Counted from the stretch's first letter, positions 32,725 through 46,167 are shown. The stretch: 64,000 nucleotides of DNA from Antedon mediterranea (GCF_964355755.1 NC_092678.1:1511922-1575921), one strand, 5' to 3'. Notes: generated from the sequence alone by a model not told the origin. Made by a program: numbers and translations.

Positions 32725-33960
32725 TACAGCTTCACTCCAAAGCTTTTTTACCAAAGCAAAAATGTGCAGTGTAAATACAATATAATTTAGCGAAGAGATT
32801 GTTGTTGGCGTTATTCAGCAAAAACAGATAGAGTGATGGAAACTAGTTCATGGCCACTCAGTCATTTACTCTGATCAACAGTAATATACAGAATGTACAG
32901 TAAACAACAAATAAACTTGCATCAAAACACCTGTGTAATAATTCTATAAAGAATTATATGACATCTTTAACAAAATTATTTGTCCTTCCATTATATCTTA
33001 TTGACCTTCATAGATTGTGAGAGACACAAGAAACAAAAAAAAAACACCTGATGATTTTAGAAATATTATAACTGGATGTTGATTAAATACATTTTGTATT
33101 GTACATTTTGTTATATAGCAAATGTAGTTTAAAACCTCCCCAATACATTTAAAACTGTGATATTATATAATATTTCAGTCAAGAGTCCTAGTCAGAATTG
33201 TTTTCCGACAAAAGAGGCAACAATTGTCGTGATCTAGAGCTAGTTCAGCCTATTTTACCATCATTTCCATTGCGGGGTTTGTTGCTCTTAATGCAGTTAT
33301 ACTAGTCTATTTTATTAAAATTTTTACCAAACAAAAAAAAAAGCTTTTACGAATGTATACTTCCAATGAATCGATACAGTATGTTTTTCTTGTTCATTTT
33401 CTGGTCTATTTACAATGAACTTTATAACGTGATAAAAGATCAACTGTAATTATACAAATTTAACCTTAAGGAACATTAACAAAACCACAGTACTTAATAA
33501 CCAAAGTATACTACTGTAACCATCTATCAGCGCCGTCATAAAAATATGTAATAATACCAAATTACCTTGAAAATGAATGCATGAATAAAAAATAAACATT
33601 TAACCAACAAATATAGTAATTAAACAATATGCAATTTATATGAATAACATTTTGTCTGATGGAATTATTTAATATAGATACATTTACTATATTAAATGAA
33701 ATACTGGTATTGTACAATATAATATTGGAATGGATATCAATTATTATTGATATTATTATTCTCAATTACGTAAATTGCCAAGGGAGTTCATTCACCGTCC
33801 TTCTCACTCAAGATACACAGAATCTCCACATAATATGTGTTATATTACAAGTCTTTGGAAAGTGGAGTTGTTTTGTTTTATTGGACATCTGACAGGATTT
33901 GAGCCTAGGATGGTAGCCAACTATAACCCCACTCGATCTAGCGTGTAAATGGGGAAATAA
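32725..33960. other. No gene recognised
   Basis: AT-rich; overlapping open frames at 33562-33892 are AT-rich chance frames. Confidence 0.5.
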
Positions 33961-33984
33961 CCTGCGACTTGCAGCGTACTGGGC

Positions 33985-34165
33985 TGAAATGTGTAGACTT
34001 TGTGTTGCGTGTTACCACCAGTGGCCGTTCATCTGTCAAAGATAGGGGCTGAATGAACCAGTACACTGGGGTAACCAGTACACTGGGGTAACCCCCCTAC
34101 TCTTCCAAAGGATGCACTGGATTCTTTAAAACCTCCAGTTTTAATTCCTTATCCAACAAGACTAG
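33985..34165 (-). mobile_element. SINE family CAGTACACYRGGGTAAC, copy 1
   Basis: It holds CCAGTACACTGGGGTAAC duplicated in tandem (about 34057-34092), then CTCTTCCAAAGGATGCACTG and TTCTTTAAAACCTCCAG. The same blocks recur near 49310, 50190 and, inverted, 54160. Confidence 0.7.
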
Positions 34166-34207
34166 TTGGCATTAAAGCAAATACAGATTGTAAAATATCA
34201 AAAACCA

Positions 34208-34335
34208 TGGTGCATGTAGTGGTCTAATGACTAATTGCAATTAAGTAGAAAATTCCGGGTTCGAATTTCGGTTGAAACACAGATTTCCTGATGTGCACCT
34301 TTTATAGATTAATTTTCAGTATTACACCTGGATAG
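34208..34335 (+). mobile_element. tRNA-head repeat fragment
   Basis: GTAGTGGTCTAATGACTAAT resembles an A box and CGGGTTCGAATTTC a B box. The head shares TGGTCTAATG with the one at 53618. Confidence 0.45.
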
Positions 34336-34834
34336 TTTTTCTATGTCTGTGAATTTAAATAAATTTTTAATGAATACAATTTTATAAATTGGAAGAAGCA
34401 ATTGGTGAATTAATAATAATAAATTCTTTGTTTTTCTTACATTTGCTCTCACTAGTAGTAGTAACTGTTATTGTTATAATTGATTTTTTTTTTTCAATAT
34501 TCTTTATCGCGTTCAATTTACAACCCTATAGCCATTCATCGACTTATTCTGTACTCTAGCGGTCAAGCACTGCCCATTAGGCTACTACGGCTTAACATTG
34601 CCTGGTCAGCCAGTTTAATTAAGTCCATTATTAGAATACTCCCCATAGGAAGTCTTTTAGATTGACCTCGTTTATAAGTTCAATGTCATTGTTCCAATTT
34701 TTAAAAGTGGATATACACCTTTTAAAACAGATTAAAGTTCAGTTATAATAGTAGTGAATATTATACTTGTGGATTTATACGTGCAGTACCAGATGCCATT
34801 TCAAATATTTATTGTGCATAAAAAAGAATATTTC

Positions 34835-34856
34835 TTAAGCTCTGTCTACACTCTCA
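34835..34856. mobile_element. Solo terminal repeat of the CTCTGTCTACAC MITE (G)
   Basis: TTAAGCTCTGTCTACACTCT; the rest of the element is absent. Confidence 0.7.
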
Positions 34857-34859
34857 AGA

Positions 34860-37720
34860 GAACGGTTGTTGTAGCATAATAACCGAAACATATTCTAAAC
34901 CTTACTTTCACTACAATCTTTTTAAAAACATGTGTGTATCACAAACCTAATTTTATTTGCCATGCAATATTGCATTATGATTTCGTTCATTTGAGGGCCT
35001 GAGTGAAAACCCAATGACTTCTACCTCTAATGTCAGTGATAATTACCACTTAAATGGCGCTCCAGTATATAGTCGATTTTGTGATTGTAAACTGTTATTT
35101 GAGAACACTGTTTAAATGTGTTTCATTTCTGCTTTTAAGGAAAGGATTAATAAACTATTTGGTTATTAGCTAAATATTTTGAATTTATAAAAATTTATTT
35201 TTAAATATGAATAAAAAAATAATTTTGTAATTTGAAATACATATCAACTATAGTAAAGTACTTAATTAAATATTGACATTATATAAATATTGTATTCTAG
35301 ATTTTGTTTATAGTGTCAATATTATATCTATTTTAGATGGTACTTAGCAGTATATTCTATGTTTAAAAACAGATGCATAAGATTACATTAGCTGATGGCA
35401 CCCCTCATCATTATATAACAAAGTTGAGCATTTGTTTTCATTTACGTTTAATACTACGCATATTGATAAATGATCTTCCCACGTCAGCACGCTATCAATT
35501 GCACACTGTCCATATGCTTACATTGTCACAGATGCGTTGGCACTCCAAATATTACACACCCACAACTGTAGAATTACCATATTGTTTAATTAGTTGATAT
35601 TGTTGTTGGACGGTAGGACATGGCTGTAGGGATGTAGACTTGACAAAAGAATCGTGCCACAGATGGTCTTTAAAGCCCTCTTCAATATTTTGATATCAAG
35701 GATTTTGGATTTTGAATTACAATTTTTTATCTAGTAGCATGATCATTATGGACCATGTCAATTTTATTCTGCTGCAGTTACTGCAGTATTAACTAAATTT
35801 CTGTTTATTTATGAAATTATTTACACACTTACACTTACACATTTATTGCTGTGACTGCCTAATAAACTTCTATAATGAAACAAAATAAAACCATGCATTA
35901 TTTAAAATGTAATACAATTTGTGAATCTTTCACAACTGAAAAATAAGAAAAATAAAATGAATTTGGTTTGATGTGAAACTACAGTATACAATATTTGAAT
36001 TAAAGATTTTAAATGTCAACAAATTTATAACTTTATCACAGCTGATTTCCATTTTTATTTAGTAGTTTATTAAAATATTGAATTCATTTAATATATTAAA
36101 ATATTTGGTTTGATAGTATAGATATTTAGATTTATAAGTTATTAAACGTCAACACACATTTATCAATAATGGATACATGTAATAAAAATTGTCCTTGGCT
36201 TTCTTGTGTGGGTGGAGGCAACATATGGAACAAACCAACGCATTTATTACTAGTTGATATTTATTATTGATCAGAAAAACTCATAATTTATAACAATTTA
36301 TTGAATGAAAATGTGCTTATTCACAAAAATCTCACAGTATTATATAGCTGTATTAGATTTTTTTTAACAAAGATAAAAAAATATGCACAACAGCGATGAA
36401 GCAAAATTTTATTTTTAAAATCAAAATTTCTCCTAATTTTATTTATTGTACAATTTTAGTTATTGCCAAAGAGTGGCCAAAGTCACACCTTATTGAAGTA
36501 GACAATTTGCATTTTTTGTAAAATTAGTCTAATCCCAATACCAGCACACCTGAGCAAATTTGTCTGTTTTTTTCGGAAAGTCTGGTATTTGGAATGTTTT
36601 TTTAATGGTATTGGGAAAGTTTCTGGTTTTTTTTTCACATAGGATCATTTTAGAATACATTGAACAGACCTACAAGTAAACTGGGTTGGTGGCTGCGGAT
36701 ATCTAATTCATGATTTGCGAAGCCATACACAGAGCCAATATGACTCAAATTTGACTCGTTTTAGGCTTTGATTGGCATTTCCATGATGTTGACTTTTTAA
36801 CTCGATATTGGTCATACCCCCTCAGTTGTCAATTTACCATACTAATAACCACCAGCTTGTTGTATATAATTTATTCCTCAACCTTTAGTTGATTTAGCTT
36901 TCATCCTTTTTAGAATATTCAACAAATTTTATTTCCATAATATCTAACAATCTTAAATATTTAGATATTTTACCAATTTTGTTTTGTCTTTAATCCATCT
37001 GCCACCAATAAAAACGCACTAAACGTTTAACTAAGTTGTATGTTGAATACTATTCATCTATCGACTTCTAGCTTTATTAGGGCAAATGATTAGGATTACT
37101 GTATATTGGTAACAATTATTTTTAACAGCAAATTCTACAAACTTAGTAGTAAGCAGATAACATTCAGTAACTACAGTAATTTTTAGAAAGATAGCATTGT
37201 TCTTTATATATTTACTTTCACAAAAATATAATTATAGACATTCAACCTTATTTGCTAAGTTCAATAAGCAAGGTAGACTTAAAATAAACAAATTCCATAT
37301 TTGAAAGCCAATGTATTTATGGAAGTCATGTTTTATTCATGAGTTAATATACTGCATTATGTGGAGTATGAAGCCGTCTAGCAAGCCACGCCTGGTACAA
37401 AAGTAGTTCCGTACTGTCAAACATAATCATTATGCGATACTGAAGGCTGCCTTGTCACTGTACTACATTAATAAAATATGTGTTTTACTACGACGACGAC
37501 GCCAATGTTTTGGACTGACCTGGGAAAAGGAGCTATTATCTTGATGAGGAAAATTGTTTTTCCTTATCTAGTTCTTCAGATCTTTGTAGTAAACAATGGC
37601 ATTATTTGTAATTTATAACTATAAGTTATGGCATAATGTTACATAACATCAATTCAGTCCTGTTTAAAATTAACAATCTACTATAACATAGCCTGGCATC
37701 AACCCATTTACACAACCCTT
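34860..37720. other. No gene recognised
   Basis: Very AT-rich. A weak fold-back (TCCCAATACCAG ... GGTATTGGGA) lies at about 36532-36620. Confidence 0.5.
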
Positions 37721-37724
37721 TTAG

Positions 37725-37910
37725 ATGGGCATTAAACCTCTTTTACGTAAACATCAACATACACCCCCCCCCCTCCCCTTTCCCACCTTTACAAACATCA
37801 ATGCATTCTTTTTACATAAACTTCAACGCATGCGCCCCACTTTACAATCATCAACACATTCACGCCTACATAAACATCAACGCACTCTACATAAAACCAA
37901 CACTTTTCCT
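37725..37910. repeat. Degenerate tandem repeat around ACATMAACGCA
   Basis: Recurring TAAACATCAAC, AAACATCAATGCA, AAACTTCAACGCA and AAACATCAACGCA, spaced roughly 20-40 bp, with a C-rich tract. It is open on the + strand but low complexity. Confidence 0.6.
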
Positions 37911-37990
37911 TTCCAATAACATCAAAATGGCGTGCATCATTTACCACGCCCTATCATTACATCAAGTTCATTATTAATTTGTAACGATAC

Positions 37991-38032
37991 CAAGAAGACG
38001 CTGATTGCCTCCAAGAAGACGCTGATTGCCTC
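37991..38032. repeat. 21-bp perfect tandem duplication
   Basis: CAAGAAGACGCTGATTGCCT plus C, twice with no mismatch. Confidence 0.95.
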
Positions 38033-38452
38033 CGTGAATAATTTATTGACGAGATGTATAATATTCTATAATTGTTATCTACTATCAAATTCAATCAAAC
38101 TTTTTTTTGCATAATTACGAAAGCGTATTTTATTGTTTGTTAACAATCGTCTTCTGAGAATTTATTATCAATATATGAAAGTGGAACAATTCATTACTAT
38201 CTCTATTGTTACATACAGTATATTCATATTTACAGGTTTATTTTATTGCTATTGCAAGATGGTTTTGTTTTTATTTACAAAGATATTAATAGCTGATTAG
38301 GCGGTAACTGTATCTATAATTTATACAGTATCACTATCATAGACTCTGATACAGTGTCACATTGTATCATATCAAGGCACCACATTGTATAATATGCGAC
38401 ACATATGAAATGTGCTGTATGTGTCCTATAATATTACATGATTTGTCCACAG

Positions 38453-38640
38453 CCGAGTGGTTTGGACACTTGACTGTCATACAGAGAGACCCAGGTTAAA
38501 TTCCCGACAACTCCAAATCTACTCAGTTGTAAATGAGTACTTAGTTGAAAATTCCAAGGAGGATAAGATAGCATGTAAAAGAAACTGGCCACCCTACAAC
38601 ATTGTGCGGAGGCTTGTCAAATGAGCTCCTAACAGCTTAT
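38453..38640 (+). mobile_element. tRNA-derived SINE, Ser/Leu-like head
   Basis: CAGCCGAGTGGTTTGGACAC is a good class II tRNA A-box region, and CCAGGTTAAATTCCCGAC a B box with swapped bases. The acceptor stem does not pair by eye, and a body of about 120 bp follows. It is a SINE or a tRNA pseudogene, not an intact gene. Confidence 0.5.
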
Positions 38641-38649
38641 TCACGACGT

Positions 38650-41600
38650 TCAGAAATGAATACTGGACTTACCTTTATCGTTAGAAACATAAATACTATC
38701 ATACTAGTACTAAGCATAAATACACTGTACCTACAAGTTCATATCATGTCTAACTTTTTTCAGTCTTCGGTTGTCTCGCTGTAACGTTTCTCATTGACTT
38801 ATTTTTAGCATTATTTTGTGCGATTTAGAGTTTCTGTCTTCACCGGCATATAATTGGTGTCGTAAATTTGATTCAGAATTTTTATAGTAATGTTCTTCTG
38901 CAAGCAAAATGTAGTTAAGTATCTCTTGATGCTTCATTGTCGTTGTTAAATTAAAAAAAAAATCAACTTGCATCATTTTTCTTGGTCTTTCAACATTAAG
39001 TATTTTGAACCAGTAACATGTCTTGCATTTGTGAGTAATTCTCTTATATAATATATTTAATGTCTTTTTTACCGGTAATTCTTTTAGAATCTTTCAAATA
39101 AATAAGATTATGTAGCATTACAAAAAATATGTTTTTAGTTTGGACTTCCATAAATTTTGCCTTTTTTGCTTTTCTTATCCATTCTCTCATAAATAAACAA
39201 ATTATTTCACAATTTTAATAATCCATTTCTGAAATAATCTGTAGCCAGCCAAATAGTATAATATTACTTTGTTTGAATAATAATGAACTACTAATCACAA
39301 TGATAATAGCTTCATAAATAATTTATATAAAGACAATGTTTCCCTTTAATTCTCATTATACAGTATGGTCAGATTTCTTAGAACTAATCAATGTATTGCA
39401 GAGTACATTGTTGCTACAGTATAGCTTTTCGTTCTTGGAATAATGATTCTCAATATGTATGCACTGAAAACAATATTAATTGTATGTTATAGATATTAAG
39501 TTATTGTACAATGATTGGTAAAAAAAAAAGATGAAAGATGGACATCTACTGTACACATATTTAGGTAAAATGTGCCCCCCCCCCCCCCCCACCAACATTA
39601 AAAATAAAAAGATTTACAAGATTATACTTTATTCTCTGGTTTACTTTGTTACTTTTAAACACAGAAAGTAGAATAAATTATTTCTAATTTGAAACTCCAG
39701 GGGAATAATAAATATATTCTAACATACTTGTTGTAGGATACGTTTTGAAACGCATCGTTGAATTTCTGATCCTCATCAATGAATATCTTGTCGTCGTCTT
39801 CGTATTTTAGAAACATATTTAACTACATATCTACTTATGTTTGTCTAGACAGTCAAATTGTATAATAGTCAAAGTGACCTGTGTAATGAATATTGCAACT
39901 GTAGGCTGAGTAGTTAATATATCCTTAGTTTCAGTTGCATACCTTGATTTGTATTTTAATAGTGATACTTATAATTTATATGTAATAAATTCCAATACAT
40001 TATAATATTAAACTATTTAATTGATGCTTTGTAATGATTGTGTCTTCATATTTCTTTCTGATATAAAGAAGTATTGTTCGTATAAATATTAAAATAATTA
40101 TTGTTCAATTACTTAGTTAACTTCTTTTAATGATATTTTGATTTTCATATTTATAATTAATAATAGGGTAATGTTTGTATGTTTTTAACCGCCAAAATAA
40201 TCTTAAAAGATGATGATAACCAATGATGAGCTATGTGGCAAAATATAGTATTTTAATACCAATAAAAAGTTTCATGAAGTCTACCTGACAAGTAAATGGA
40301 AATTTCAAATATAATAGGCCTACAAGTAAGGTTTGTAGGTGCTAATTTTGTTGTAATGATCGTAAGCCTGAGACACTGCCTGGGTTACTGTGCCAAGCAC
40401 CTCTTTGCCCATCACAGTTGTATTATGTCACATTTAACAAATGTTAAGGTCGATTAGATACTGTCTGTTAATCAAATTCCAAGATTAATATCATAGAAAT
40501 TGTTACTGGTATTCTGTTCTTTAAGCCTTTTGAAAGCATTATCTAGATCTCTCTAAATTCCTGGCCGTGGATGTTGAGCCTTCACACCCTGGTGGTATAG
40601 CCAAGCTATAGTGCAATATTTGGAGCTTACAAAATGTTTCACATACTCTGAATTGTTGGAACGCTTTAAAAGGTCATTTTAAGTACAGGACTAATGTTAT
40701 GATTACTGGAGCGTGACGAGAAACAAGGGCAGTGATTGTTGAGTGGAAGCTGGCACGCAGCCGAAGACAACCAAATTTGACAGTACAAATTAACATAGTT
40801 CATTCCTCACTCCTCCCGTGTTTGCATACTTTGAAGTTCTGAGAGCTACATCTCCGTAGAAATATTTACATATTTTCATCTGTCGTCGTCGGTATGCGCT
40901 CCTTTGATGTCTCTGATGAGCGAACATGTAATGGAAACCAACAGAGTGAATCTTTGATTTCCAACCGACTAGGAATGCTTCTTTATTCCTGAATAATGTA
41001 TATAATTGTTTTGTAAAATTTAGAGTTTTAATATCCATTAGCGTCTATAGAAAAACAAATTTTGTAGGTAACCTCTCATTTTTTGCTTGAGCGAGCCTAA
41101 ATAGAAGAAAATAGCTTAAGAGCCCCCATTTTGATGCTCAGTCATAAGAACCCATGAAATAATATCAACAATTTTTGTTGGGTTCAGCATTAGGTCCAAC
41201 TGAACTTTTGAAATTGTTTTAATGTGAAAATGATAAATGTTGCACCTTTATAACATCTTCAATATCCTTTAGGACATCCATATTCAGATTCACACTTTCA
41301 AGGGGCCAATATGGTCAACCCCTATTAGAGGAACACACTTTGTTTGGAACCCTAATATAGAGGTTGTAAAAGGTGTATTTAAAACAGTATTCTTATGTGT
41401 AGACTAGTGACATTCTGTTTGTGAATATACAATCAATATTTAGAGAGTTTGAAAGGTGGGACTATTGTTTTACTGTACTTTCATGTAACTCTGTTTTATT
41501 TTGACATTTGCAACAACCCGGGCAGCAAGTTCACCCTTCTCACAATTTGGTTTTGTTTTAAACAATGCATATTGTATGTTATCACTTAAGTTATGCATTG

Positions 41601-41790
41601 TTCACCATATGGTGTTTGATGGTTTTGTTAACTTCAATTTCACAATTCTTAGAATTTTGGTAACGCTTCCAGCTGAATCTATTGTTGAATAACATTGCAT
41701 AGTCTGTGGAGGGCCTAATTCATTTAGCATTATGTTTTGTTGATTGCAAAATGCATTATAATCTGTATCGCAACATTTGAATCACTTTAA
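38650..41790. other. No gene recognised
   Basis: AT-rich. A 16-base C run is at 39575-39590. The - strand frame 40790-41038 (82 codons with a true ATG, starting MDIKTLNFTKQLYT) is not recognised; it may be chance. Confidence 0.45.
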
Positions 41791-41793
41791 AGT

Positions 41794-42034
41794 TAAGTTC
41801 TTTTTACTGCAAACACATTTTTGGCTAAAAACTGCACCACTAATTCCAGTTAATTGACTTTACAACATCAAAATTGATTGTCCATTGCTACCTATTTTTT
41901 TTTAATGCAATGTAACAAGTTTTGATTGGCCCGTTTGTACTATAAACTGGAGCAGTAATTAATTCACATAATAATATCAACTATTAAGTTCTTTTTACTG
42001 CATGGAAAACACATTTTCACCACTAATTCCAGTT

Positions 42035-42068
<34 letters not shown>

Positions 42069-42375
42069 GGATTTTTATAGCGCACATACCACTCAAGAGT
42101 GCTTAAGGCGCATTCAAAAAAATAAAAACAAATCATACAAATGCCTGACAAATAAAATGCAATTTCTTTGGAGGGTCCCCATTCGTTCTCGTTCTGTCGC
42201 GGTCCCGGACCCCTACCTAGGTGACCAAACAAAGGAGCAGGATAAAAATTTTTAAATGACTTTACAACATCAAATCATCCATTGACCTATTATTATTTTC
42301 AAAATGTAACAAGTTTATGTTGTCTATAAACTGGAGCAGTAATTTATTCAAATAATAATAGACAACTTTTATCTT
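41794..42375. repeat. 190-bp tandem duplication, second copy interrupted
   Basis: Copy 1 is 41794-41983 and copy 2 runs from 41984 to about 42375. Both start TTAAGTTCTTTTTACTGCA and share CACTAATTCCAGTTA, GACTTTACAACATCAAA and TATAAACTGGAGCAGTAAT. In copy 2 a retroelement of about 210 bp lies between CCAGTTA and GACTTTAC, where copy 1 is continuous. Confidence 0.9.
42035..42250 (-). mobile_element. Retroelement 3' end (SINE or LINE tail)
   Basis: On the - strand it ends GTGCGCTATAAAAATCCTG, then (TTA)n of about ten units, a typical microsatellite tail of a non-LTR element. The body includes GCGCCTTAAGCACTCTTGAG. The empty site is preserved in copy 1 of the surrounding duplication. Confidence 0.75.
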
Positions 42376-42379
42376 TCAA

Positions 42380-43160
42380 CAGAATCTGGCCCCTAGATAG
42401 ATAACTTATCACTTTCAAAGCATGCCTTTAGTTCATGATCAAAATTAAACAATAATTGAGACACTAAACAAAGTTTTACAACTATACAATTATGTTTTAT
42501 AGATAACTTTCAGTCATGTGACCTGACACATGCCTCGTAATTCTCGATCAAAACAAACAACCAAGTTGAGACACAAAAGAAATGAGAACAAAGTTCTGTA
42601 ATCATTCTTGATATCTTTTTAAGAGTTTATTTGTTTATATTTGACCAACAGAAAAAGGAAGTTTGGCAGAGATTGGAATGTTGGTACTGGTAGGGTTATT
42701 CCCCTGTATTATTAAACTACTAGGAATTATATTATTATTGTATCATATTCATACTATCAATATTATTATATTGATTGTGTGAACATGATAGAGTAACATA
42801 ATTGAACCTCTCTGTGTGGACACGTCCCAGGACACACATCCAAAAGTCCGGTTTGTTTGTTCTTTCTATCTAATCAGTGCATTTAGTACCTCTCATAAGT
42901 GGATGAATTAGTAATGTACAGTTGAACCAAGGCAATTAACTTTAAAGATCAAAAGGTTTATCTTTTGCGACACAATCTGTTTCATGCCCCCTTAACAGAC
43001 GCAGCACGCTGCAAAGAATATGTACGCAGTGCAGTGCTGTTGATATTTGTTACAGCCAGACATAAGATCAAAGAACTTGGCATGGCGAGATTGTTAGATT
43101 GCGATGGTTCAACCTCCTTTTTTTTTCTTGGACAATTCTCATACTGGACACCGTCCAAAT
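42380..43160. other. No gene recognised
   Basis: AT-rich flank of the minisatellite; nothing supportable. Confidence 0.5.
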
Positions 43161-43958
43161 GGACATCTCCAAGAATGAACACCTCCAAGAATGAACACCT
43201 CCAAGAATGAACACCTCCAAGAATGAACACGTCCAAGAATGAACACGTCCAAGAATGAACACGTCCAAGAATGAACACGTCCAAGAATGAACACGTCCAA
43301 CAATGAACACGTCCAACAATGAACACGTCCAACAATGAACACGTCCAACAATGAACACGTCCAACAATGAACACGTCCAACAATGAACACGTCCAACAAT
43401 GAACACGTCCAACAATGAACACGTCCAACAATGAACACGTCCAACAATGAACACGTCCAACAATGAACACGTCCAACAATGAACACGTCCAACAATGAAC
43501 ACGTCCAACAATGAACACGTCCAACAATGAACACGTCCAACAATGAACACGTCCAACAATGAACACGTCCAACAATGAACACGTCCAACAATGAACACGT
43601 CCAACAATGAACACGTCCAACAATGAACACGTCCAACAATGAACACGTCCAACAATGAACACGTCCAACAATGAACACGTCCAACAATGAACACGTCCAA
43701 CAATGAACACGTCCAACAATGAACACGTCCAACAATGAACACGTCCAACAATGAACACGTCCAACAATGAACACGTCCAACAATGAACACGTCCAACAAT
43801 GAACACGTCCAACAATGAACACGTCCAACAATGAACACGTCCAACAATGAACACGTCCAACAATGAACACGTCCAACAATGAACACGTCCAACAATGAAC
43901 ACGTCCAACAATGAACACGTCCAACAATGAACACTTCTAAAATGAATACTTCTAAAAT
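43161..43958. repeat. 16-bp minisatellite with 40 identical consecutive units
   Basis: The order is: one degenerate unit, three GAACACCTCCAAGAAT (43177-43224), four GAACACGTCCAAGAAT (43225-43288), forty GAACACGTCCAACAAT (43289-43928), then two 15-bp degenerate units (43929-43958). The unit has no stop in any - strand frame, so three long overlapping frames appear there, each with a 16-residue peptide period; these are by-products. The sharp block borders show stepwise spread of two substitutions. Confidence 0.97.
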
Positions 43959-44037
43959 GTATTTAAATGTAACCTAAATTAGGTATTGTACCTTTTGTTA
44001 TATTACCTTTGTATGTCTATTGAAGTTAAATGATTGT

Positions 44038-44589
44038 GTCTATTACGTGCCTGCTTACCTGGATAAACCCGACAATAGCCCTTTTCCACGAAGTGCGAAA
44101 ACGTACTATGTTACAGTGGTTACGCCTGACTGATTCTTTTGTATCGCCTACTCTATGCCGGTGAACAGTCCCGGTATGAGAAAAAGACGAGGCAACGATT
44201 TGCAACGTATCAACAACAATTAACTAGTCTAACTGTATTTTTGCCCCCTGTTAGATTAACAAAACAGGGCAACGTTTTCCAACGTATCAATCCTTATACA
44301 ATGTATAATATGAGATCAACTTAGCCACGGCTAGCTTCTCAAGGTTCGTATTTTCTTCCTCGTTTGTGACGTATCGCAACGTTCTCAAACTTCGTGACTT
44401 GTCTTCGTGACAGTACGAAAAGAAATGATGACGGTAACACGTGGGAGTGGTCCCACAAGAGGGCGCTAGAGCGGACTGTACCATTCTTAATGAGGTGAAT
44501 TTGGGTAAAATTCTTCTTTTCGTAATTGTTTCGCACTTCGTGGAAAAGGGCTATTGTCGGGTTTATCCAGGTAAGCAGCACTTATAGAC
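44038..44589. mobile_element. TIR element with 50-bp perfect inverted repeats
   Basis: 44051-44100 (CTGCTTACCTGGATAAACCC...) is exactly complementary to 44529-44578. Weaker similarity extends outward to GTCTAT/ATAGAC. The interior of about 430 bp has no transposase; it has a direct repeat CAACGATTTGCAACGTATCA / CAACGTTTTCCAACGTATCA. Solo ends of the same family are at 25250, 26840 and 49750. Confidence 0.85.
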
Positions 44590-46020
44590 TAGCAACACCA
44601 TTTCTGGTTTGTGTAATTTTCTAGTGTTGACTGTACAATAATCTATTTTTGTCAGCCTGATTGGAATGTACAATTGGAGTGTACAATAGTACTTTCAAAC
44701 AGAAATACTACAGTTTGTTATTGTTTTAATATTACTTCCGTTTATAAATCTCCTTTAAACATTCAGGATATCCTACAAGAAATACAATGGCAGAATTCAC
44801 TCACAGATATATATTAAATACAATTGTGCTCTTGTGAATTCCGTAGCCTATCCAACAAATAGCAAATTGTTGGAAGATTATAACAGCTGGGGGTTGGACT
44901 TTGTCAGATGACATAGACAATGTCTGGCTACCATATGCTGGTCAGCTGAACGCTGCTATCACACATGAACTGGCCTGTTTTTCTAATTCTTTGTCTGGCT
45001 ATTTATATGCTTCGCTATATAGATACTGGAACTATTTTTGTCGCTGGCTAGTATATTAATATAATATAAAACCATAGTTTATATTGAAAAATCCCAAAAG
45101 AATGCTTTTCTTTGAAACCGGATGGTACTTGTTTATAAAAAAAGATAGCATTGCAGCCTAATGTTTACTGCATTAAAACCAGTTACGTCAAGTAGTGTTT
45201 TTATGAAATGGCGTTTTTCTGTAGACTCATAATTATTGGACAGAAAAAACAATATTCTGCTGAATAGAAACAAGACCTAAATCAAGGTCATTGCCATAAT
45301 TAATAATTAAAGTGGCCATATGAACATGCTCAGCAACAAGTCTAGTTTGATTTTTACTTGTAACAGGTTTTTTTTCTATTACAGTAACTTAGATGATAAA
45401 GTCCATTCCATAGACACAAAGAAAAGATAGATAAAAAGCCTTATTTTTTTCATTAAGCATTTCTACATAAACAAAAAGATTGATATAGCAACCCAGACAT
45501 ACACATTGTCCCTCCAGTTTGAGCGTATTAACTTTTCTTCTGATAACCATTATTAATTTAAAATTTTTAATGCCATCTTCATGAATGACAATAAATTTTG
45601 ACACATTTTAATTAAGAATGTGATTCGATATTGTGTTGCCATATATTTTGCACACTTTAATTAAATATGAACTAGTATCTCTGAACTTTGCAACCCATAA
45701 ACTGATGGACCAACATTTATTATACATACTAACTGATTTATTTTTATTGATGCTTAAAAATAAATGATAAAAAATGTTGAAATTCTTGGAAATGCAACAG
45801 GTCAGTTTAATCAGGGAGGTATCATTTTTATACCACCCTCGTTTAATAATGTATATAATTGACTTTGAATGGTTTGCTCAAATCAGTTTACAAAAAAACT
45901 TTTAAGGAAATTGTTTGTACATAGTTTTTCTTTGATCTTATATAACCAATCCATAAGACAAGAACTGGTTTGGTAAATAAAGCCTCAGTTTTTCACTTAA
46001 GCACTTATTAACTCTGTTGA
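44590..46020. other. No gene or clear repeat recognised
   Basis: AT-rich sequence; nothing supportable. Confidence 0.5.
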
Positions 46021-46023
46021 CTT

Positions 46024-46167
46024 AGGTTCTATATGCACTATCAAACTTTATGTGACAAAAAGAGTGTGATGTGCCCAAATATGGTAGTGATAGGACATCA
46101 TCATGTCCATATATGGGCACATCACATTTTGTGTCACATAAAGTTTGATAATGTAGACAGAGCTTAA
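46024..46167. mobile_element. CTCTGTCTACAC-family MITE, copy H
   Basis: TGCACTATCAAACTTTATGT ... ACATAAAGTTTGATAATGTA, then GACAGAGCTTAA. The left tip is diverged; the arms are otherwise near-perfect, and the centre is ATGGTAGTGATAGGACATCA. Confidence 0.92.

Noticed and set aside
38453-38530. Functional tRNA-Ser/Leu gene
   Set aside because: A- and B-box likeness only; the acceptor stem does not pair and the B box has transposed bases, so a SINE or pseudogene is more likely.
40790-41038. 82-codon - strand frame with ATG
   Set aside because: No recognisable family, no splice or promoter support; plausible by chance at this length.
42982-43934. Three overlapping open frames of 262-309 codons on the - strand
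   Set aside because: They are frame shadows of a 16-bp tandem repeat that lacks stops on that strand; the peptide is the same 16-residue period in all three frames.
43161-43958. CRISPR-like array
   Set aside because: Units are contiguous with no spacers, and the genome is eukaryotic.
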